64,000 bases of DNA, taken from contig NW_025407828.1 of NCBI RefSeq assembly GCF_003324165.1, positions 714,174 through 778,173 of the forward strand, read 5' to 3'. Each line of letters starts with the position of its first letter. Position 1 is the stretch's first letter. Below, piece by piece: positions 30,844 to 41,750 of the stretch. The translations under genes were made by a program, and so were the position numbers. The notes below the pieces were generated by a model. That model was not told the DNA's origin and did not search any database. It was given only the letters and a program-made list of their open reading frames with translations. Source of the DNA: Naegleria lovaniensis (Eukaryota > Heterolobosea > Eutetramitea > Acrasida > Naegleriidae).

Positions 30844-32577
30844 ATGCAAACAACACACGCCGTGTCCGATTTAAAACACAAGGCTCCATTGAAATTTCTA
30901 CTGCTGACCTTATTCCTCTATTTTCTATTATGGAGTGGTTTCCGTACAGACAAAGTTTTTGCTCTGACATGTCCCAATGGTTGTACCGATGCTACACGAG
31001 GTACATGTGATACCAATACTGGTGTTTGCCAGTGTAATGACTTGTGGACTGGATCCGATTGTTCTCTCTCCATGTGTGGTTGGTCCAAACAAGAAATCAA
31101 TGGAATTTCCTTTGGAACTGTGATGGGAGCTCCCACTCCTCTCATCAGCTCGACCATTGTAGATTCGAGCAGTATCCAATTTACCATGACTGTGCAAAAG
31201 CATCCCTTCATTACCTTTTCTCATGATTTGTTTGTTGGTAGCACCATGTTTAACGCATCCTCATGTGCCTTGTATGGAAATAACGAGAGGGTATCATTGA
31301 CGCTGGTAAATTCAACAACAATTTCGGGAGGTAGCAATGACTCGTGTTCTATCATGTACGATAGTCAAGTGTTCACTATTGATATGCTGATTAATAGCAA
31401 TTTGACGACGAAAGAATTGTTGGGAGATGTCATCAAACTGACCATTCCCTTGTCCATGGTCATTGGTAACCTCAATGGAACTGGCAATAACGGATTTTGT
31501 GAAGCCATCACGTACTCCACATCACAAGTGATCTATTTCCAAATTAATCCCATTGTGATTTACTCTTCGTCGTCGTTCAATTCGACCTATAATCCCTATG
31601 GGTATGAAGTCAAGTTGTATCCTCAAAATATTGGTACCTCAAACGGTTTAATGACCTTCGATGCCGTTTTGGAGAGTACCAACACAAGTTTAATTTCCTT
31701 CACGTATTTCAACAATTCGAATTCAGCTTACTCTCTCACCGTGACCAAAACCACACAGGCCTCCATTGTTGGTTCCAAGATTTACTATCTCATCACCACC
31801 CTGTCTTCTGTGGCCATTTCTGATTATCGTGGTGTGATCTATTTCAAAGTCGAGTTGAAATATCTCGATTCGAATCTCATTGTCACACAATTCATTCCAT
31901 TCAAGATTGACTATACGATTGTGGTTCCACCCTCAGACAAGAACATTACATTGCAAGTATCCATGACCACAACAGATAACATGTGGCGAACGAAACAGGT
32001 CTTTTCCACAGAAGAGAGCGTCTACTCGTTGGTGCAGTCACCTGGCTCTGGATTCAACGCCTATCAACTCACCGTTCAAGATGCTTACATGTGTTGTTTC
32101 AAAACATTTGTTTCAGCTCCAACCTATTCACCATCCAGCGGTCAATTAGGATGCACTGCGTATGACAATTCTACAATGGACTCGTGGAAACGTATCATTT
32201 CTAATTATGCAGGTACAGAGCCAACGACCATCACAATTCCTCTCTCTTCAAATCTGTACGGTTTTGCATTCAAGTTGAGCTCTGCCATGTTTGACTCTAA
32301 GGAACCAAGAGTTTGTTATTTACAGGCCAATACACGTCTCGTGGCTCGATCGAGAAGTGTTTCGTTGTTTGGACGGGCGGCTGTCGTTCCAAATTTACCT
32401 CCGTTCGCTATGACCTTGTTAACGGTAGAAGTTAAGACGTCGAATTTGCAAAATTATAATGAGACCTCTAGTGCTTCATCGATACTGGTGGGTTCCAAAC
32501 AATCGTGGTCTGTATGGACCTCAATCATGATGTTACTGCTTAGTGCTGCAGCCTTGTATTTTATCACGACGAATTAG
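30844..32577 (+). CDS. secreted or GPI-anchored surface glycoprotein with one EGF-like module
   Basis: This is a 577-residue single-exon gene. An N-terminal hydrophobic segment (FLLLTLFLYFLLWSGF, residues about 18-35) acts as signal peptide or anchor. A single EGF/tenascin-type module follows, with CPNGCTDATRGTCDTNTGVCQC and a GSDCS end. The remainder is beta-rich by eye with many N-x-S/T sites (over ten) and scattered cysteines. A hydrophobic C-terminus (SIMMLLLSAAALYFI) ends a few residues before the stop, which fits a GPI-anchor signal better than a cytoplasmic tail. The module type is the same as in the 27-module receptor at 47203-55125, but the rest is unrelated. The role may be adhesion or surface recognition; the family is not identified. 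Confidence 0.75.
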   Translation: MQTTHAVSDLKHKAPLKFLLLTLFLYFLLWSGFRTDKVFALTCPNGCTDATRGTCDTNTGVCQCNDLWTGSDCSLSMCGWSKQEINGISFGTVMGAPTPLISSTIVDSSSIQFTMTVQKHPFITFSHDLFVGSTMFNASSCALYGNNERVSLTLVNSTTISGGSNDSCSIMYDSQVFTIDMLINSNLTTKELLGDVIKLTIPLSMVIGNLNGTGNNGFCEAITYSTSQVIYFQINPIVIYSSSSFNSTYNPYGYEVKLYPQNIGTSNGLMTFDAVLESTNTSLISFTYFNNSNSAYSLTVTKTTQASIVGSKIYYLITTLSSVAISDYRGVIYFKVELKYLDSNLIVTQFIPFKIDYTIVVPPSDKNITLQVSMTTTDNMWRTKQVFSTEESVYSLVQSPGSGFNAYQLTVQDAYMCCFKTFVSAPTYSPSSGQLGCTAYDNSTMDSWKRIISNYAGTEPTTITIPLSSNLYGFAFKLSSAMFDSKEPRVCYLQANTRLVARSRSVSLFGRAAVVPNLPPFAMTLLTVEVKTSNLQNYNETSSASSILVGSKQSWSVWTSIMMLLLSAAALYFITTN

Positions 32578-32700
32578 AATAAATAACTCTAGATAACCTT
32601 TCAATTGAAGAGTTGATAATGCACACTTCACAAAACACAATCTATCCAAGTAACATAAAAGTAGCTCTTCATTGTGTGCAACATTGCAATAACGAACGGA

Positions 32701-35113
32701 TTATATTGTGAATTTTCTCACATCCATTTTCGCAAATAATGGACTCGATTCAATCATGGCCTTGACAAATGGTGCATTGATGGTAATTTCGATCATGTGC
32801 TGGCTATTATTACGTTCTCCGTCATTTGATGTTGTTGGAATAATTTGATAGCTATCTTTCAGGCCAATCTTGTTGAATTCTCTCTCGATCGTAGCTCTAT
32901 CTGATTTCACAAGGTCAGGAATAATGAAGGAGAGTTCTTCCAGACACTTGTCGATAATGCCAATGAGTCTACGAGCACCAAGATTTTGTACACTAGAGTT
33001 ACAATTTGCTGAAAATGCAGCAATTTCTTTGATTGCTTCATCTGTGATGTTCATTCTCACTCCCTCTGTCTCAAATAGCGACACATGTTGGCGTATTAAA
33101 TTGAATTCTGGAATTGTCAATACTTGATACAGCTCTTCTTTTGTATTGAGAGAATTGAGGGTGACTCTCACTGGTAATCTTCCTTGTAATTCTGACATGA
33201 GATCTGAAGGTTTTTTATCATGAAATGCTCCGCTAGCGATGAATAGTACATGATCGGTTTTGAAGGCTCCATATTTGGTTTGAATTTCACAACCTTCAAG
33301 AAGGGGCAGCAAATCCTGTCGCATTGCCATATTCGATCATAGTAGCATTAAATGATTTACGGTGATTTTGTTTACAACAATAAGTAATCATATTTCTTAC
33401 CTTTTGAACTCCTTCACCAGATGCATCAGCTGAGCTTCTCTTTTGGTTGGGATCTCTGTTCGCAAAGAAGTGTAAGAGTTATAATCAAATGCATGTCCAT
33501 AACCACAAACTACTACATACCCACAAATTTTGTCAATTTCATCAATGAAAACAATACCCTCTCTTTCTGCAATCCTTTTCGCTTCCTCAATGAACAATGG
33601 GCCGTTTACCAATTTTTCTAACTCTAGCTCTGCAAGCTTTAACTTGGCCTCTTTGACTGTCATTTTCACCTTTTTAAAACTGGTGGGTGCCTGCGACTCC
33701 TGTAACATGGTTTCAAATGGTGTCTGATGATTACTCAATTCTGCAATATCTGGTATTTTAAACTTGGAGTTTTCTGGTGTAAAATTGTTCTTGACCGAAT
33801 CAAAAATGTTCCCCAGGACAGACATTCCAGGTGCGCTTTTAGACGCAACTGGAACCTCAATTTCAACATGGCGATCATCTAACTCTCCATTTCTTAACAT
33901 GTTTAAATAGTCTCTCAGTGTAGCTTCTCGTATATTTCCAATGCTTTCGGAACCAAACATGATATGAATTAATCTATTTTCTATTAATTGTTGTAAGTAG
34001 GAATGAAACAGTACTGTGCCAGGATCTGCCTCCTCATCCGGTAATGGAGTGTTTAAAAAGCTTTTGAACAGTTCAGAGAGGCTATTTTTCAGCATGTTGA
34101 TGGAAACGTCAATTAAATCTCGAGCAATGGTATCCACATCTCTACCATGATAACCAAGCTCAGTATATTTGGTGGCTTCCACTTTTAAAAAAGGAGCTGA
34201 AACAAGTTTGGAAATTCGGCGTGCAATTTCTGTTTTTCCACAACTATTGTAGTACATTCATTGAAATGCCATAGCGAGGTGATTCATTAAATTCGAGTGA
34301 TGAAAATTAATAAATTCGTTAAATTCGAGAAATTCAATAGTGTCAGATTCATGAAATGGCAATGCAAAATTCACACACATACCCTGTTGGGCCAATCATT
34401 AAAATATTCTTTGGAATAATTTCACTGGGGTCCAAAGTTGTTTTTTGCCCACTCTTGTCCTTGTACCATTCAATCAATGTCTTTCTTCTAAATCTATTTC
34501 TTAGAGCAATTGCCACTGCTCTCTTGGCATCTTTTTGCCCTACTATGTGTTTATCTAAACATTTCACAATTTGCTCTGGTGTCAATTGTGATTCAAAGCT
34601 ATTTCGATGCAATTTATAAGCCTCAAAAACAACTCTATTAAAACTCTCTATTAATTTTTCTTCGTCCTCAAGAAATGTATTTAAAGGTTTTGATTGTTCC
34701 TCTTTTTGCTTGGATGATGAGCTGGATTTTAATGCATTTGAGCTCTCGGATGATGGCATGGATGTGCCAGGCTTGAGCATGAAATCCATCATACTTTCCA
34801 AATGTTTTTTTACTTCGGGAGAGCCTTGACCCAAAAATCCTAGCTTCTTCAATTTATCAAATATATCTTCACCATCATCATCGCTGTCATCATTACCTCC
34901 CTTCTTTCCTGATGATTTTTTACGAGTCGTATTCATCATGGTTGAAAAGCATCGGAATGATATTTGCTGATATGGCCCAACATGATGAGTTGTGGAAAAT
35001 GTATTAATGACTTGAAATGTTACTTGTTGAACGTTGGATGAAGAATAATTGGACTGGATTTTTGTTGCTGCTGCTGTTTTTACATTCAAGGACCGTTTCA
35101 ACAATGACTTCAT
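32701..35113 (-). CDS. hslU: mitochondrial HslU (ClpY) ATPase, four exons
   Basis: Exons on the minus strand are 35113-34383, 34243-33521, 33455-33401 and 33315-32701, totalling 2124 nt or 707 residues. Introns are GTATGT...TAG (139 nt), GTATGT...CAG (65 nt) and GTAAGA...CAG (85 nt). HslU is the AAA+ unfoldase of the HslUV protease. Diagnostic blocks are [22 protein letters not shown], the P-loop GPTGCGKT (split by intron 1), [17 protein letters not shown], Walker [10 protein letters not shown], a [17 protein letters not shown] block (tiny exon 3, 55 nt), [27 protein letters not shown] and [10 protein letters not shown]. The last residues, DVRKFTI, resemble the HslV-docking tail. A basic, Ser-rich N-terminal extension of about 160 residues fits mitochondrial import. 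The pore loop reads GYHG instead of the usual GYVG. HslV itself is not in this window. Confidence 0.93.
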
Positions 35114-35242
35114 TTTTTAATTTTTAATATCATCCAGAAATGAACAAGAAATGAGGAAGAACAAAGAGTTGCTGAGCGCATCGGGTGACACGTCCACAGT
35201 TGATGAATGTAACACTCCCTTGTCAGCACCAACTCCAAAAAA
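35114..35242. promoter_or_regulatory. divergent promoter region
   Basis: This is 129 bp between the hslU start (35113, minus) and the start at 35243 (plus). Both ATGs are preceded by A runs on their strand. No specific element is recognised. Confidence 0.45.
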
Positions 35243-36319
35243 ATGTCTTCCCGAAATATCAGTCGAAAAGCTTCGGACATCAACAAGCGTAAAAGCACTC
35301 CAGTACCATCCTCTAATAAAACACCATCCTCTCCCTCAGGAATCAATTGGAATCGTCATTCGGTGGTTCTGTCAAATGCCACATCCGTTGAACAATACGG
35401 ATCTTCATCGGATGATGATTTTGAAAGTCTTCATGATGAAAGAAAAGATGACAGTCATACTGTAAATGATAATATTCATTCCTCAACAACTACACAAGCT
35501 ATTTCGAGTGGCGCCACTGTGAAAACCAAAGTTGATGTTGAAAATTTATCAAATCATAATTATGTTACAAATGAAATGCCACCTGTCATTACCACACCAC
35601 AACCACCTGTCACTTCATCAAAATCACCCTCTGCCTCCTCTCCACTGCCTTCGTCACCATCATCCGCAGGAAACACGAGAAATGTTTCTGTTAAAAATTC
35701 TTCTTCACCATCCTCCTCTTCCACGACGAACCGAATGTCTTCCAACAACAAACACGAAAACAATCAAAACTTTTCAAGAAGAAATAAGGAAGAGGACCAA
35801 ATACTTCTCAATCGACTAATGAATGAATTTGAATCCGATGATTCCGAAGAAGATGATTATAATCAAGTGATGAAATCTAAAAAGAAGAACAATGAAACAA
35901 ATGCTAGGAATGCAGAAATTAAGGACGATCTTCATGGATATTCTTCTGAAGATTCGCTTCATGAAAATGATGAAGTTGCTCCATTTATTTCACCACAAGT
36001 ACGTCATGAACAGTCTTCGTTTAAGGATCCTAGATCTCTTTCGAATAGGGAAATATTTGAATCGATTCAACAACGAAATTTGAGTTCAAACAATTGGAAT
36101 ACTTCGACTCAAGAAGGATCTATTTCATCACAACAAGCAATTGTGACAACCAATGAAGCAGATGAAGACGATGATGATGTGTTGAATTATGACACTTACA
36201 GAAAAGTGAATTGGAAAAATGCATTGTTGTCACATTTTTGTTTTAGATGTGGAACCTTCTTTTTGAGTGGAGCTTTGATTGGATTAACCATTTTCTTGAC
36301 TCTTTGGTTTGCTATTTAA
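35243..36319 (+). CDS. low-complexity acidic protein with C-terminal membrane anchor
   Basis: This is a 358-residue single-exon gene; its ATG follows CCAAAAAA. The N-terminal 300 residues are Ser/Pro/Asn-rich and largely disordered, with acidic patches (SSSDDDFESL, ESDDSEEDDY, EADEDDDDVL) that look like casein-kinase-2-type sites. A short conserved-looking segment (LNYDTYRKVNWKNALLSHFCFRCGTFF) leads into a single hydrophobic segment at the very end (FLSGALIGLTIFLTLWFAI). No signal peptide is visible, so tail anchoring with a cytosolic N-terminus is expected. The pre-anchor segment is the part most likely to define a family. I do not recognise one. Confidence 0.7.
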   Translation: MSSRNISRKASDINKRKSTPVPSSNKTPSSPSGINWNRHSVVLSNATSVEQYGSSSDDDFESLHDERKDDSHTVNDNIHSSTTTQAISSGATVKTKVDVENLSNHNYVTNEMPPVITTPQPPVTSSKSPSASSPLPSSPSSAGNTRNVSVKNSSSPSSSSTTNRMSSNNKHENNQNFSRRNKEEDQILLNRLMNEFESDDSEEDDYNQVMKSKKKNNETNARNAEIKDDLHGYSSEDSLHENDEVAPFISPQVRHEQSSFKDPRSLSNREIFESIQQRNLSSNNWNTSTQEGSISSQQAIVTTNEADEDDDDVLNYDTYRKVNWKNALLSHFCFRCGTFFLSGALIGLTIFLTLWFAI

Positions 36320-36548
36320 CCTCATCTCTAATACATTTTGCTTGTGTTTACAACTCTCAAAGATTACTTTCGATTATTGTAATGTTTCAAATTAAAAATT
36401 ATTGAACCAGATATCAATCTCCCAACTTTAACTTGATTATCATACTCACGCTTCCATTGTCAACCGTCGCTGATACATCCTCGCTCGTCATTATAATGTG
36501 AAAAACCAAAATATTCTCAACTCTCAAAATAAACATCACACAAAAAAA

Positions 36549-37763
36549 ATGCAAAAATCATCCATCATTCTTGCCTCGGCTTTGTGTCTTCTCTTTGTGG
36601 GAGTGACACTTGTCTGTGCAGCATGGACCAACGAAGAACTAGGTGATCTCTTCGACATGGCCACTCTCGCCGATTACAGACGTTACGGAGGTGGTGCTCG
36701 TGGAGGAGGTGCCAGACGAAGTGGAGGAGGTGGCCGAAGAAGCGGAGGAGGTGCCAGAAGAAGTAGCGGTGGTAGAAGAAGCAGTGGAGGAGGTAGAAGA
36801 AGTGGAGGTGGCCGAAGAGGAGGAAATTCTGCAGGACGAAGAAGTGGAGGTGGACGAAGAGGAGGCAAGCAAGGAGGTAAGGCTGGAAAGAGAGGAGGCA
36901 AACAAGGAGGAAAAGCAGGAAAGAGAGGTGGTAAAGCCGGAAAGGGAGGAAAGGGAAAGAAGGGTGGAAAAGGTAAGAAGGATGGAAAGAAGGGTAAGAA
37001 GGATAAGAAGGGAAAGAAAGATAAGAAAGACAAGAAGGGAAAGAAGGATAAGAAAGACAAGAAGGATAAGAAGGGAAAGAATGATCAAGGCCCAGCAGGT
37101 GGAGATCAAGGACCAGCTGGAGGTGATCAAGGCCCAGCAGGTGGTGATGATCAAGGACCAGCAGGAGGTGATCAACAACAACCTGAAATGCCAGCTCAAG
37201 AACAACCACAAGAACAACCACAACAACCTGAGCAACCAGCTGAACAACCTCAACAACAACCTGAGCAACCACAAGATGGAGCTCAACAACAACCAGCTGA
37301 ACAACCATCTGCTCAACCTGAACAACCAGCTCAACAACAACCAAGTGAGCAACCAGGTCAACAACCAGCTGAACAACCTCAACAACAACCAGTTGGTCAA
37401 CAACCTGGCGGACCTGTTCAACAACAACCACAACAACCAGTCGATCAACCAGCTCAACAACCAATTGGTCAACCTGAACAACCATCTACTCAACAACCAT
37501 CAAATCCAACCAATGGTCCACAAGAACAAACTAGTTCTGTAACTTCTCCAACTGAAACCACCATTATTGAAGACAAGAAGAGAGGTGTCATTACAACTCA
37601 AAGTAGAACTCAAACTCGAGACACTGTCAAGAATGCTCAAGGACAAACTATTGAGGAAAGACTTTCTGTCACACTTCAAGTTATCAAGAAGTATTTGAAG
37701 CCAAACGGTGGTCGTGTTGCTCGTCCTGCTGTCATTCCTAACAATGAACAAGTTGTTGGATAA
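36549..37763 (+). CDS. secreted polycationic and PQ-rich repeat protein
   Basis: The start is ATG 36549 after an A run (an upstream in-frame codon at 36498 is GTG), giving 404 residues. A clean signal peptide (SSIILASALCLLFVGVTLVCA) is followed by a short unique segment. A Gly/Arg/Ser block (GGGARR, GGRRSSGGG; to about residue 105) comes next, then a Gly/Lys block (GGKQGGKAGKRGG, then GKKDKKGKKDKKDKK; to about 180). Four QGPAGGD repeats follow, then a long Gln/Pro/Glu region built from EQPAEQPQQ-like units (to about 320). The C-terminal 75 residues are non-repetitive (VITTQSRTQTRDTV, LSVTLQVIKKYLKPNG). Charge alternation and secretion suggest a matrix, cyst-wall, mucin-like or nucleic-acid/polyanion-binding protein. 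That is inference. Compositional bias keeps several other frames open, and they are shadows. Confidence 0.78.
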   Translation: MQKSSIILASALCLLFVGVTLVCAAWTNEELGDLFDMATLADYRRYGGGARGGGARRSGGGGRRSGGGARRSSGGRRSSGGGRRSGGGRRGGNSAGRRSGGGRRGGKQGGKAGKRGGKQGGKAGKRGGKAGKGGKGKKGGKGKKDGKKGKKDKKGKKDKKDKKGKKDKKDKKDKKGKNDQGPAGGDQGPAGGDQGPAGGDDQGPAGGDQQQPEMPAQEQPQEQPQQPEQPAEQPQQQPEQPQDGAQQQPAEQPSAQPEQPAQQQPSEQPGQQPAEQPQQQPVGQQPGGPVQQQPQQPVDQPAQQPIGQPEQPSTQQPSNPTNGPQEQTSSVTSPTETTIIEDKKRGVITTQSRTQTRDTVKNAQGQTIEERLSVTLQVIKKYLKPNGGRVARPAVIPNNEQVVG

Positions 37764-37953
37764 ATTTGTGTATTGAATATGTGTTGAGGAATTGACACAC
37801 AATAAAACAACGGATCTCGATATCAACACAATTTATTTTCCTTTTTTCTCTATGTTTTGGCGTGCTGTTTGATTCGTATTTCTGTGAAGAACTATATTAC
37901 TTTGAACGCCATCTCTCTGCCAGCTGTCAACGTGTCGCCATCAACCAAAAAAA

Positions 37954-40900
37954 ATGGCCTCACTCGAAGATTTGACGCTCACTTTCAAACCTATCCAAAT
38001 CTCGGAATTAAATAAGGAAGAAAAATATAAACCTTCATGTAACATTGGCTCTCCATCGAATGGCTCATCTGTGTCATCATTGAAATTTGAAAATTTCGAT
38101 TGGTCAAAAACACATTTACCTCCTCCGTTATCTGGCCACGCTTGTTGTGCAATTGCACTGGATGAGAAAAATCGAGAGGATAACATGGAAAATAATAACG
38201 AATTAATAATCATGGGAGGAATTAGCATTGGATTTAAAAGTGAGTTATTGATGAAATTATGATTATTTTAAAAAAACAATTTTCAACATTTGAAATTGTC
38301 ACTCTAGGAGTAAATACTGCATGGATACTCTCTCCGAGTAGGTAATACTAATCATTGTATGACATATGAACCCCCCATGATCTAACACGTGATGGCCAAT
38401 AGAAACACTTCAAATTAGAAAGTATGAATATCCTGATCCAATTCAAATTATGGAATTTTCACAAGTGGACGACAAGTCTAACAACAATTCTCCAAACATG
38501 AACAATAGCAAGAAACACTATCTCACTCTGTTTCATTCATATTTAACAAATTTAATTAACAATATTTCATCAGAGGACTTGTCACAACAACCATCGAATG
38601 ACAGCAATCACACTTCATCTCTTAAATTTTTTCCAAATTTAAAGAAAAAGAAATCTTCGTCATTATTTGCAAGACCAACAGAATTTCTAGATGTTGACAG
38701 TGGTAGTTTAACAACGATGAGCTTTGAAAATTCGCGCACTGAATCATTATCCCCACTTGATATTCATTACAAAATTTACCAAAGCAAATTATTGGAGTAT
38801 TTGAGGAAAATTGCTTCCAATACATTTGACGAAATGCAAAATTTGAGCAAGATGAAAATTTCATCCACCTCATTCACATCTCTCTTGTCACAACAATATG
38901 TTTCAAGATCTGTCGTTTATAATTTTCCAATTCCACGAGAAAGACACTGCATGTGTGTTGTTCCAAAAAAACAAGCATCAGATTCTCGACTACTAGTCAT
39001 CATGGGAGGAATTGCTGATAAGAAGATTCGTCTTAACGATGTCTGGTTTCTAAATATCGATACCATGATGTGGCATGAAGGTAGATTAAATGGTTACAGT
39101 GTCGAAGTTCCTCCTGAAAATGCTACCGAATATTCATGCATCAAAAAGGCTCACACATCAACTTGGATTTCCCCATTCGACACCACAAACTCACAGCATG
39201 TTTCAACAAAAGATGGATGTACCATTCATTTAGGGATTAAAATTCCTACTCCAAGATATTATCATTCTTTGGTTGCCGTGAATGATTCTACATTAATACT
39301 CTTTGGAGGATACGATGGCGCGTTTCAATGTGATTTATGGCTGTTGAAATTATTGGATCGAAAGAATGTGATTTTTGAATGGAAGAAAATTGAGCTTTCA
39401 AAACAGGAAGCTGTCATTCACAAATTTCCATGGCCTTCTCCTCGATACAATCATTGGTGTGGTATGTTAAAAGACAAAATGCTACTTGTTGGAGGCGTTC
39501 TCGATAAGAATGTTCAAACGAACGATGTGTGGTATTTTGACATTGATTCTTATCGTTGGAGATGTTTATTGGTTGACAGAGATCATGCTGCAAGTTCTGA
39601 GGACTATCCAGAACGGAGGAGTGATCACAGATGTGCCATTCTGGGAAAATATTTATTGCTCACTGGAGGAGTTCACAAAAAGACCTATTTACATGATACC
39701 TATGTGTTGGATTTAGAAAAGTTTACATGGAGAAAATATTCAAATGCAACGGTCAATGATGATACTACCAAATTTATGCCAGGAAGAATTAGTTTTTCTA
39801 TTCAGGTAGGATCACGACTTTTGAAAATATCATTCACTTGACTCTTGACGTTATTACATAACTTTATAATTTGTTTGGTTCTGTTATGAATTTTTGATAT
39901 TGCAGGCCCTAAATCCTACATCAGCAATCGTTTTTGGAGGAATTGTCGATAAGGATAAGTTAGTGGCAAGAGCGAACGATATTTGGATGATTGAAACCAA
40001 TCTCCAATTGAAATCAGATCCCAATCTCTCAAAGATTGGATTCATCAATGAAAAGAGAATTGGTTCTAATTATTTGATTGAAAGAATATTAGGAGCTGGC
40101 GGCCAAGGACAAGTTTTTCTCGTGAAGGACGAATCTGTGACATCCGAAAACAAGTATTATGCGTTGAAACGAATGACCATCAATTTCTCAGATGACGTCG
40201 GAAGAAACAAAGCCGTGGCAAGTGACATGGTCTTTAATGAAATTTTCATTGTTCAACAATTGAAGCATGAAAATGTGTTGCCCACCTATTCCTTCTTTTT
40301 GGAAAAGAAAATGGAAGAAAACTCAAAATCTAATGACTTCACACTGAACCTTAATATTTTAATGCCCTATTGTGAAGCTGGTGATTTTAGTGCCTTTTTT
40401 GCCCGAAGAAGTTATCAATGGCAAAAAATTGGCATGTTTTGGGACGAATGTGAAGTGATTTCATGGTTACTTCAAATTGCAAGGGGCCTTGAGTATATTC
40501 ACTCGAGAAATATTATTCACAGAGACTTGAAACCAAGTAATATTTTTGTAACATTTGACAAGAACAGTAGTAACCTTAAGGGTGGCAATGGAGATGATAC
40601 CAGCTCGAGTGAAACTCCTCAAAGACAGACTATTGTTTTCAAAATTTCAGATTTTGGACTAGCTAAGAACGTCTCCAATTCTCTAGCAAAAACTACATGT
40701 GGAACAATGCTCTACCTAGCCCCTGAAATTTATACAGAAGAGGTCTATTCAGAAAAAGTGGATATTTGGTCCTTTGGGTGTATTATTGCATTTTGCTTAT
40801 TTCAATCAAAATTGAGAATTGATTTGAAATTGCCATCACAAAAGAAACAATTAATTGAGCTATTCCATCCAAAGACAAGCAAATCGACCAGTGTTGACAA

Positions 40901-41750
40901 TTCTTACATGGACAAATTGGTAGGAAAAGATGAATGGTTGCAATTAACATTGGATTGTGTCGAACAAGAGCCTGACAAGCGACCATCTGCTTCTGAAATT
41001 GTCAAGCGCTTGGAGTTGTTGTTGGAAAGAGTGAAAAAAGCCAATGAAGAACGGTTACAGAAAATTAGGGAGCAAGCACAAGAAACGTCATGCAATGTTT
41101 CAACAACAGATTCGTCTGTGGAGGTTTCTTCAAGTAAGACGATAAGTGATTCACCATCATTGACGAGCTCTACTGCTGAAGAATTGGTAACATTTCCTTT
41201 AACAACATCAACAGCACAAAATCAACAACACAATGAACAAGAAAATAATCCACAGTTCATACAGCAGCATGACAAAGACCAAGCAAGTGTGAATGAATTG
41301 CAAGAAGATCATGATGAACCACACAACATTTCATCGGAGTCTGATACTAAATTGTTTCAAGTTCTGGAACCACTGATTTTAAATAGCGACTTGTCACAGT
41401 CTTTCCAATCTAATTCTTCAACTGGAGCTATTCAAAACCTTTTGCTTGCCAACAATGATCCGACCAAAGACCGCGATGAAGAAGAGTTATGGATTGAATT
41501 ACAAGCATGGATCTTTCAATTTGAAGAGAAACAACTCTTAGATGAAAAAGAAGTCGATTTGTTATGCATTGCAATCGATCACCAGAATTCAACATTGAAA
41601 CGATTTTACAAGGCTCTTAAAAAGATTTCGAACAGTTCCAACTGTGATGATGGCTTTGGAGAGGAATCTCAAATCATGAACCAAGAATTGAATAATTCAA
41701 TGTTGCTCAAGCAATTGAAACGATTTTTAAAGTTGAATGTCCAAGAGTGA
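37954..41750 (+). CDS. kelch-propeller / protein kinase fusion, four exons
   Basis: Exons are 37954-38239, 38308-38341, 38419-39805 and 39906-41750 (1183 residues). Introns are GTGAGT...TAG (68 nt), GTAATA...TAG (77 nt) and GTAGGA...CAG (100 nt). Exon 2 is only 34 nt. Residues about 50-640 hold kelch units: SGHACCAIAL, LLVIMGGIADKKIRLNDVWFL, PRYYHSLVAVNDSTLILFGG, PRYNHWCGMLKDKMLLVGG, RRSDHRCAILGKYLLLTGG and AIVFGGIVD, with intervening low-complexity inserts. The kinase domain (about 625-950) is complete: glycine loop GAGGQGQVFLV, lysine in YYALKRM, HRDLKPSN, DFG in ISDFGLA, TTCGTMLYLAPE, and DIWSFGCI. A coiled, Gln/Glu-rich C-terminal region of about 230 residues follows. The kinase looks like an active Ser/Thr kinase; the subfamily is not assigned. 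The propeller probably recruits substrate. Confidence 0.88.

Noticed and set aside
36565-37542. Long ORFs in other frames over the repetitive gene at 36549-37763
   Set aside because: They come from the GGA/AAG/CAA bias of the true gene. Only the chosen frame has a signal peptide, a good start and a non-repetitive C-terminus.
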